Origin: Centroberyx gerrardi
Taxonomy: Eukaryota; Chordata; Actinopteri; Beryciformes; Berycidae
Reading direction: 5' to 3'
DNA: 64,000 nt
Assembly: GCF_048128805.1 (NCBI RefSeq)
Contig: NC_136008.1
Span: forward strand, 21,246,459-21,310,458
Shown: positions 58,585-64,000 of the stretch, in pieces
Numbering within the stretch: the stretch's first letter is position 1
Layout: each line of letters begins with the position of its first letter
The notes under the pieces: model-generated
Seen by the model: only the letters and a program-made list of their open reading frames with translations
Database searches by the model: none
Told to the model about the DNA's origin: nothing
Translations under genes and position numbers: made by a program

Positions 58585-59724
58585 TCATTGGACCGGGGTC
58601 TGGACCCCGTGGTGCGGCGGCGTGTCCCCGTACACATCCTCGGTCCCCGGCAGCGCTCCTCCGGGAGGGGTCATGCGTTTCTCCTTCTGTCTCCTGTTAC
58701 AAAACCAAACCCTCACCACTTCTTTCTCCAGCTGCAGACTGTCCGCCAGGCTGGTAATTTCCGACGCTGCCGGTTTAGGGCACTTCAAAAAATGGCTCTC
58801 CAAAGCCCCTTTTACGCTTACCTCGATGGAGGTCCGTTTTTTCCTTTTCCTCCCCTGCGCCGCGATTTTGTCCAGGCTGGTCGGGCTGCCCGAGGTGGAG
58901 TCCGCCTCCTCCAGCCACTTGTTCAACAGAGGCTTCAGCTTGCACATGTTTTTGAAGCTGAGCTGCAGGGCCTCGAACCTGCAAATGGTGGTTTGGGAAA
59001 ACACATTTCCGTACAGGGTCCCCAGGGCGAGTCCCACGTCCGCCTGCGTGAAGCCCAGCTTGATCCTCCGCTGCTTGAACTGCTTGGCGAACTGCTCCAG
59101 GTCGTCCGAGGTCGGCGTGTCCTCGTCCGAGTGGTCGTGGTGGCTCTGCGGCTGGTGCTGGTGCTGGGACGGGGGGTGGCCGTGGTCGCTGAGGTGCGGG
59201 CTGTGGTGGTCGTCGTGACTGTCTCTTAGGTTGTGGTGGTGCATCCCCTGCCCGCTGCCCGGGATCAGCCCGTTCACGCTGAAGCCCGGCTGGGAGTAAA
59301 TAAGGCTTTGGCCGTTCGTCGTCGCCATGCTCGGTATGTGCGCCGCGGTGGTGGTCCTCCACGCCCGGCCGTCGTGGTGGTTCCCGTGCGACTGGTGCAC
59401 CAGGTGGGGCGGCCGCGACTGGTGCTGCAGGTTGCTGCTGGAGTTGTGCATCTCGTCCCGGGCGCTCTGCACCGCGGGTTTGATGTCCTGCTCCGCGCCG
59501 AGCGGGCTGGAGGACCACGGGGCTGCCTCTCCGTGGGACAGCGCCGTGATCCACTGGTGCGCGTGGCTGAGCGGGTGGCTGTTGCTCTGCAGCGGGTAGT
59601 CGCTCTGCAACAGGCTCTGCGCGTCCCGGTACGCCGTGGCTTGCTGCATGCTGCCGGGCTCCGAGTGCACGATGGATGCGCTGGAGGTGAGGATGTTGTA
59701 GTGGTTAGACGCTGCGGTCGCCAT
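58585..59724 (-). CDS. POU class 3 homeobox 2 (Brn-2), intronless
   Basis: A neural transcription factor that binds octamer-like and GCATNNTAAT sites and drives progenitor and neuronal programmes. The frame runs uninterrupted from ATG 59724 to TGA 58587-58585, 379 residues, against 443 in human. The N-terminus ([20 protein letters not shown]) matches family members exactly in style, and [16 protein letters not shown] is the conserved POU3 block. Residues about 165-199 are His-rich. The POU-specific domain is about 200-275 ([38 protein letters not shown]), a 16-residue linker follows, and the homeodomain is about 292-350 ([15 protein letters not shown]). The tail ends GVQTPVQ, diagnostic of POU3F2. 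The difference in length from mammals is the absence of the Gly and Gln homopolymers. An open frame continues upstream to 60081, but the conserved MATAASNHY start decides. Regulation: see promoter entries. Confidence 0.97.
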   Translation of the reverse strand: MATAASNHYNILTSSASIVHSEPGSMQQATAYRDAQSLLQSDYPLQSNSHPLSHAHQWITALSHGEAAPWSSSPLGAEQDIKPAVQSARDEMHNSSSNLQHQSRPPHLVHQSHGNHHDGRAWRTTTAAHIPSMATTNGQSLIYSQPGFSVNGLIPGSGQGMHHHNLRDSHDDHHSPHLSDHGHPPSQHQHQPQSHHDHSDEDTPTSDDLEQFAKQFKQRRIKLGFTQADVGLALGTLYGNVFSQTTICRFEALQLSFKNMCKLKPLLNKWLEEADSTSGSPTSLDKIAAQGRKRKKRTSIEVSVKGALESHFLKCPKPAASEITSLADSLQLEKEVVRVWFCNRRQKEKRMTPPGGALPGTEDVYGDTPPHHGVQTPVQ

Positions 59725-59842
59725 GACTCTCGGAGCCGGACTGGTCGCTCTTATTAAAGGAACCTCGCATTTGACAGATCCTCTCCTGCCCACAGGCGGC
59801 TCCCAGGCGCTCTGCCAAGTGGACGCCGAGGCGCACCTGGAC

Positions 59843-59868
59843 TCCGCCCCGCCCCCGCCGCTCATTGG
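59843..59868 (-). promoter_or_regulatory. pou3f2 GC box and proximal CCAAT box
   Basis: On minus a CCAAT (59868-59864) sits next to a GGGGCGGG-rich block, the complement of CCGCCCCGCCCCC. This lies 120-145 bases upstream of the ATG. Confidence 0.55.
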
Positions 59869-59890
59869 GCACGAACGGATGATGGACATG

Positions 59891-59905
59891 GTTGCTAAGG
59901 GCAAC
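59891..59905. promoter_or_regulatory. RFX-type X-box
   Basis: GTTGCTAAGGGCAAC is a near-palindromic X-box: the half sites GTTGCT and GGCAAC match the RFX consensus GTNRCC N(0-3) RGYAAC with one change. It lies 167-181 bases upstream of the start codon. Confidence 0.5.
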
Positions 59906-59914
59906 GGCCCGCCG

Positions 59915-59919
59915 ATTGG
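59915..59919 (-). promoter_or_regulatory. pou3f2 distal CCAAT box
   Basis: AGCCAATCGG on minus, ten bases beyond the X-box. X-box and CCAAT pairs with close spacing are common in RFX/NF-Y promoters. Confidence 0.5.
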
Positions 59920-60081
59920 CTGCCGGAAAGTCTCAACAAACACTACCCTCTTTGTTGGAGAAGTGCGAGTTGAGGCTCCCGTGGAAGCGGAGAGCCGGAG
60001 TGCAGCATGGAGAGACGGAGCACCGGGATCAGCAGTGCAACTGTAAGATGGAGTTGATTTACTTTGATAATATGCTACCAA

Positions 60082-60875
60082 GGTTTAGGCTACATGGATA
60101 GTTCCACCATGAGACCAGGATTCCCTGTATTGGGAAGATTAATGCAAAAATAGCTCTGATATTGTGATGTTTAATATGTTTATTGAGGTATGAAATTTGA
60201 GAAGGAATTGTTACAGATTGATTGTATTTCTACAGACATATGTGATATTAAATGTTGTTGTTACGGACAAGTGTGTGCAACATCATATTTTGACCTCGAA
60301 CTTGTAGCCTAGGTAATGCAAACTTTTTTTCTTACATCAAATATGGAGTTTGATGTCATTTCAGATAGACATATATTGTATTGATTAATGCAAAACTTTA
60401 AATAGATTATATTAGAAAGAAAAGGCGTTTGGTGTGGATTTGTGGCAGTGTTGCAATATTGCAATATTGTTGAAGCTTTGCGTTGGTGTATGCATGGAAA
60501 TACGTTTGTGTCATTTGTGCCCTGATAAGTGTGTGTGTGTGTATAAATGAAAGATATCGATATGGTATACTTTATCAAAGTCATGACAGGCTGTATTTCT
60601 GAGTATTAATCAAACATTCGTTAAAAGTTTGCATAATGTACAGCTGAGCCTTGACATTCAACAGCGACAAAATGTGAAAATAATTCTCTTCAGTGTCAGA
60701 GATAGTTAAAATTAGGATTAAATATCAAACTTGTAAGATAATGAAGATATATAGTTGTTATAAAATCAACAAAGGCTAAAATAAATGGAGATAAAACGCC
60801 TACTGTCCCACAAAGTTCACTGATAAATGTCAGTGTTTTTACCTGTAAAGCATGGTGTATTGTAGGTGAAATTCA
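60082..60875. other. Upstream flank of pou3f2
   Basis: AT-rich sequence with a short GT run (60530-60541) and no gene. The frame at 60309-60584 on minus is featureless. Confidence 0.45.
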
Positions 60876-60876
60876 C

Positions 60877-60880
60877 TATC

Positions 60881-60941
<61 letters not shown>

Positions 60942-60942
60942 T
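60877..60942. repeat. TCTA tetranucleotide microsatellite
   Basis: About sixteen TCTA/ATCT units. Confidence 0.95.
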
Positions 60943-61540
60943 GACTTTTGAAATGATAAGAAAATCACAGGCAAAACTGTAATAGAAATTAGATTTTACT
61001 AAGCTGAAGTAGTTTTCAGCCTTCTTTTTTCTGAGGCAGTCCCTCAGTATTGAATATTGAAAGACATGAATAATTCCTAATGCCTATATGCTATTAGGGA
61101 GCTCTTTGGTCAAGAAATATCTCTAGAGTTTCTTCTCTAAATGTTGAACATTTCTTAGAACCCTCGAATGCAAGATGAAATGAAGAGTCTGTTTCCAAAT
61201 TGAGATATCCACCATTTGAACGGCCTCCTTTTCTGTCCATATGACTGCTGGCATCAAAGTAAAGCCCATTATGAGTTACTATTAAAGTTATGAGTCATCT
61301 TAAGACCATCGCTTACAAAAGCTGTGCTATTAACGACAGAGTCATCTGCAATTTTAGAAATATTGACTGATGAATTTCAGGTAGTAAATTTTTTGTTCAA
61401 TGAAGCCCTTCAAATGTAGACAGATGCAAAGTTATATCGTGGCTTGAAAACTTTTAATAGCTTATAAAGTAACAAAATCCATATTTGCGTCCAACTAGGC
61501 TATAAAGTGAATTAACAAGGCCCACCTTGGTAGAACTGAC
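60943..61540. other. Intergenic DNA, possible local duplicate
   Basis: The phrase around 61040-61092 (TATTGAATATTGAAAGACAT, GAATAATTCCTA, ATATGCTAT) recurs at 62418-62472, so about 130 bases are duplicated or are copies of one repeat. Confidence 0.55.
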
Positions 61541-61845
61541 TACACACTGAAAAAGGAAAGTTTTTGGGTTAAGGTTGTGGTTCTATATAGAGCTGCGATG
61601 ACTTAAAAGGACTGTTTGATTTGTTCAAATAAAAATAACCCAATGTGGTTACTAAAAAGTTCCTTTAATACTTCTGGTTTGGAGCATTTCATACATTCAT
61701 AAATGGTTCTTTACAGCACCATAAAGGTTCTATATGGAACCATTTGAGCACGATGCTACAATGAACCTTTCTAGGGTTCTTTAACCAAAAGGGGTTCTGC
61801 TAAGGTACAAGCCTAAAGCCTAACCATTTTTGTGAAGAGTGTATA
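61541..61845. mobile_element. MITE with GGTTCT-rich interior
   Basis: About 300 bases with repeated TAAAGGTTCTATATGGAACC and GGGGTTCT phrases. It begins TACACACTGAAAAAG and ends TTTTTGTGAAGAGTGTA, an imperfect inverted pair. This is the style of a common fish MITE; no coding capacity. Confidence 0.55.
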
Positions 61846-62243
61846 AACTCTTCTCTGGCTGCTCATCATCCAGTAAAGTGAGGACAGGCAGAAGTGAAGA
61901 GGCAGATTAAGGCCAGTTCTCGGGCCTCCAGTCCGGGGCAGGGAGGGCAGGCTTGCAGCCCGTCCCAGCTGCCGTCCCCTCGGTGTCGGCTTCGGGGACC
62001 AGGACTTTGTCCAGAGAGGGGACATTCCTGGCCGACCGCTGCTGGTTGCCATAGGGAGAGGTAAATGAAACAACAGCAGTCGCGTCACAGCTCCTCTGCA
62101 CCCCCCCCTGTTCCTGGAGTATCTAAAGGCCTCTATTTAGAGAGGCCCTCTGCTGGGACAAAGCCTGCGCAGGGATAAAGGGAGGGAGGAGTAAAAGGAG
62201 CACAGGGCCCTGGGAGGGAGAGAGGGGTAGAAAAACAGCAGAA

Positions 62244-62248
<5 letters not shown>
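61846..62248. other. GC-richer unique intergenic patch
   Basis: Two short minus frames (62088-61813 and 62101-61907) with Pro/Ser-rich peptides and no motif. Possibly conserved non-coding DNA. No splice-site support. Confidence 0.4.

Positions 62249-62273
<25 letters not shown>
62249..62273. repeat. GA microsatellite
   Basis: Pure GA run of about 25 bases. Confidence 0.9.
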
Positions 62274-62277
<4 letters not shown>

Positions 62278-62989
62278 GAAAGCCTATGCCTGTCCTTAAA
62301 GCCCCTTCTTCACTCTCCAGTAAGCTATAGCAGACTGTGTGAAGAAAATTACAAACAAAACTGTAAAAAATACTTACTTAGCTGAAGTAGGTTTCATACT
62401 TCTAACTTCGGAGGCAATCCTTCAATATTGAATATTGGAAGACATGAATAATTCCTATTGTATATATGCTATCAGGCAGCACTTTTGTTCCTCTATGGCC
62501 TATAACGTTGCAATCCACCTTATAAATAAAGTAATACATCCTGGCCACAAATTAAACTCATCAATCAGTGAAGACAGTTTCAATAACTTTTAAATTCTAA
62601 ACTACCCAAATTACTGAAACTAATATTAAATACTTTATTAAATCAGTTGGACCCAGCAAGGTAATAACTACAAGGTAATAAAAAAAGCAATTTCAAACAA
62701 ACATTTTCAGACCAAAACCATCTGTGTCATACATAGTTTTTGTACAGTGAACACAGAAAAATAGACTCGATATTGAATATGCACACTCACAAATCATTCT
62801 TAGCGAGCTTAATTTATTCAAAAGGTTCACAGAAGGACAAATGTCACGTGCATAGATTGAGGCCATGAGCAACACATGTGGTTATAACCAGCGGCCAGTG
62901 CTTATTACAAGGAGAACATTAGAAAAATGTACTCAGTTTTTATGTGACTTTGACCGGATTTTGTCTGTACACACTGTTGCATGTTGCTG

Positions 62990-63105
62990 TTCTCTAACTT
63001 CTCTGGTTGTATCGACGCTGCTTTCTTGGCCAGGTCTGCCTTAATAGCTGCTTCACCTCTAATGGGACTAACCTGGTTAAATAAAATAAAAATAAAATAC
63101 GTACT
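62990..63105 (+). mobile_element. LINE 3' tail
   Basis: TTGGCCAGGTCTGCCTTAAT and then AATGGGACTAACCTGGTTAA followed by AAATAAAA repeats is the typical 3' end of a fish L2-like LINE, with the oligo-A-rich tail. Confidence 0.6.
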
Positions 63106-63219
63106 TATCTTTAAATAAATTGAAGACTTTCAACTTTAATATTGCATCAATCCATTTTCTTAACCTTAATCCTCTAATATAACTCATTTAATAGGCTAAT
63201 AATCTTTTATGGATGTGAA

Positions 63220-63960
63220 TACAACTAGACCTTCAGTGCACAAGGCCGTCAGGATTTCAGTCATATGAGGAAAAGTTTCCAGGCACGGCTCAGTAATTCA
63301 TTCTGGTAATATTGAACATTATTGTGGCGTAACGTTGAAATCGGCCAAATCAAAAGAACATTGTGGTAATTAGGCTGTAATTCAAGGAATTACCACATCG
63401 CCACACAGGCTTAAATAGTCGTGTTGGGAGAAACGCAAAGCACATTATTTTAATGGTGTAATATGCAAACTATGGCTCGTTTCAATTACATGGCTTAACA
63501 ATGTATAAATGATGCGAGCCTTGTTATTTGGACTGCAGGGCCCTCAGTTATTCATTCACTCGCAGGGGCCAATGTTAGGGGCCACGGCGCCTCGTCTTAT
63601 ACAGTAAAACCCATCGCGGAGCTCCAAGGGCCGCTGCCAAACTGCATTTAAGGGAATAAAAATGAACGGCAGAGAATGTGAGCGTTAAATTAACAGTAGG
63701 ATAATTATATGACCCGCATGCTGTAAAGATTCAATTTCTAACGCTCTAATTAGGCGACTGTCTCCCCATACATCAGCTCATATCCCTCTGCCAATTTCTC
63801 ACCAGAAACCGTCCTGTGAGCGGAAATAATTACATTTTATTAAGACACGGCTCGTGTAATGAAAAATCAAACGACGGGCTGGTTAAAGATGCGATGTTTT
63901 TAAATCTTCGATTGTTCCCCACACAGTCCATTTACTCCCATTTAAAGGCTAGGGCAGTTA
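63220..63960. promoter_or_regulatory. Candidate conserved non-coding element at the right edge
   Basis: About 740 bases without microsatellites or repeats, of balanced composition, with many ATTA/TAATTA cores, a TTATTTGG, an octamer-like ATGCAAACT at 63462-63470 and a hairpin (TGTGGTAATT 63362-63371 with AATTACCACA 63388-63397). No coding frame. Upstream enhancer of pou3f2 is the likely role; conservation was not tested. Confidence 0.35.
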
Positions 63961-64000
63961 GGCCCAAACTGAAGGGAAGAAGCTTTCTGTATCATTACCA

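Larger units (their letters stand above)
58560..60030. other. CpG-rich island over pou3f2
   Basis: CpG dinucleotides and G+C are clearly elevated over the whole gene and its promoter compared with the AT-rich flanks. Long antisense frames in this interval (for example 58526-59218, 58588-59229, 59233-59757) result from this composition. Confidence 0.8.

Noticed and set aside
58526-59757. Antisense frames of 170-230 codons over pou3f2, and the shifted 259-codon minus frame
   Set aside because: GC-rich shadows of the real pou3f2 frame, without family features.
59725-60081. N-terminal extension of pou3f2 to 60081
   Set aside because: The upstream part has no similarity to POU3 proteins and overlaps the promoter. 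The conserved MATAASNHY start lies at 59724.
1-64000. CRISPR arrays, operons, bacterial insertion sequences, endogenous virus genes
   Set aside because: Evenly spaced direct repeats with unique spacers are absent and the genes are spliced and vertebrate. No gag, pol or env-type frame longer than LINE scraps was seen.

Overview
The window reads as nuclear DNA of a ray-finned (teleost) fish. Genes are split by GT-AG introns, GC-rich exons sit in AT-rich surroundings, CA/GA microsatellites are very dense, and there are several fish-type DNA-transposon and LINE relics. The two recognisable conserved genes, fbxl4 and pou3f2, face each other tail to tail. As far as I recall, this is the arrangement at human 6q16, so the block is an old vertebrate synteny block.

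Layout. 1-20,588: no gene that I can support; CA/GA/C-run microsatellites, a 600-bp purine tract, a telomere-like CCTAAA tract with a 38-bp tandem unit, and unique stretches that look like conserved non-coding DNA. 20,589-24,920 (minus): a small five-exon gene for a roughly 177-residue BEN-domain protein, BEND6-like, with a CRE/ETS promoter. 24,950-33,127: transposon relics, tRNA-like SINE pieces and the probable fbxl4 promoter region. 33,128-45,449 (plus): fbxl4, eight coding exons, 613 codons, splice phases all consistent. Its introns hold hAT-type MITEs, LINE scraps and a 1-kb pentamer-based minisatellite. 45,450-48,870: long fbxl4 3' UTR. 48,870-58,584: intergenic DNA and probable pou3f2 3' UTR, with MITEs and candidate conserved elements. 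58,585-59,724 (minus): intronless pou3f2 (Brn-2), 379 codons, in a CpG-rich island with a promoter carrying CCAAT boxes, a GC box and an RFX X-box. 59,725-64,000: upstream DNA of pou3f2, ending in a candidate conserved non-coding element.

Functions. FBXL4 is the F-box subunit of a mitochondrial SCF ubiquitin ligase that restrains mitophagy. POU3F2 is a neural POU-homeodomain transcription factor. The BEN protein is probably a small DNA- or chromatin-binding factor. Nothing suggests the three act in one pathway; the conserved neighbourhood is more likely kept by pou3f2 regulatory DNA spread through the block. I found no new multi-gene system. The items most worth checking are the compact BEN-domain gene, the 38-bp telomere-like array, the foldback MITE pair, the weak donor of fbxl4 exon 6, and the candidate regulatory elements.
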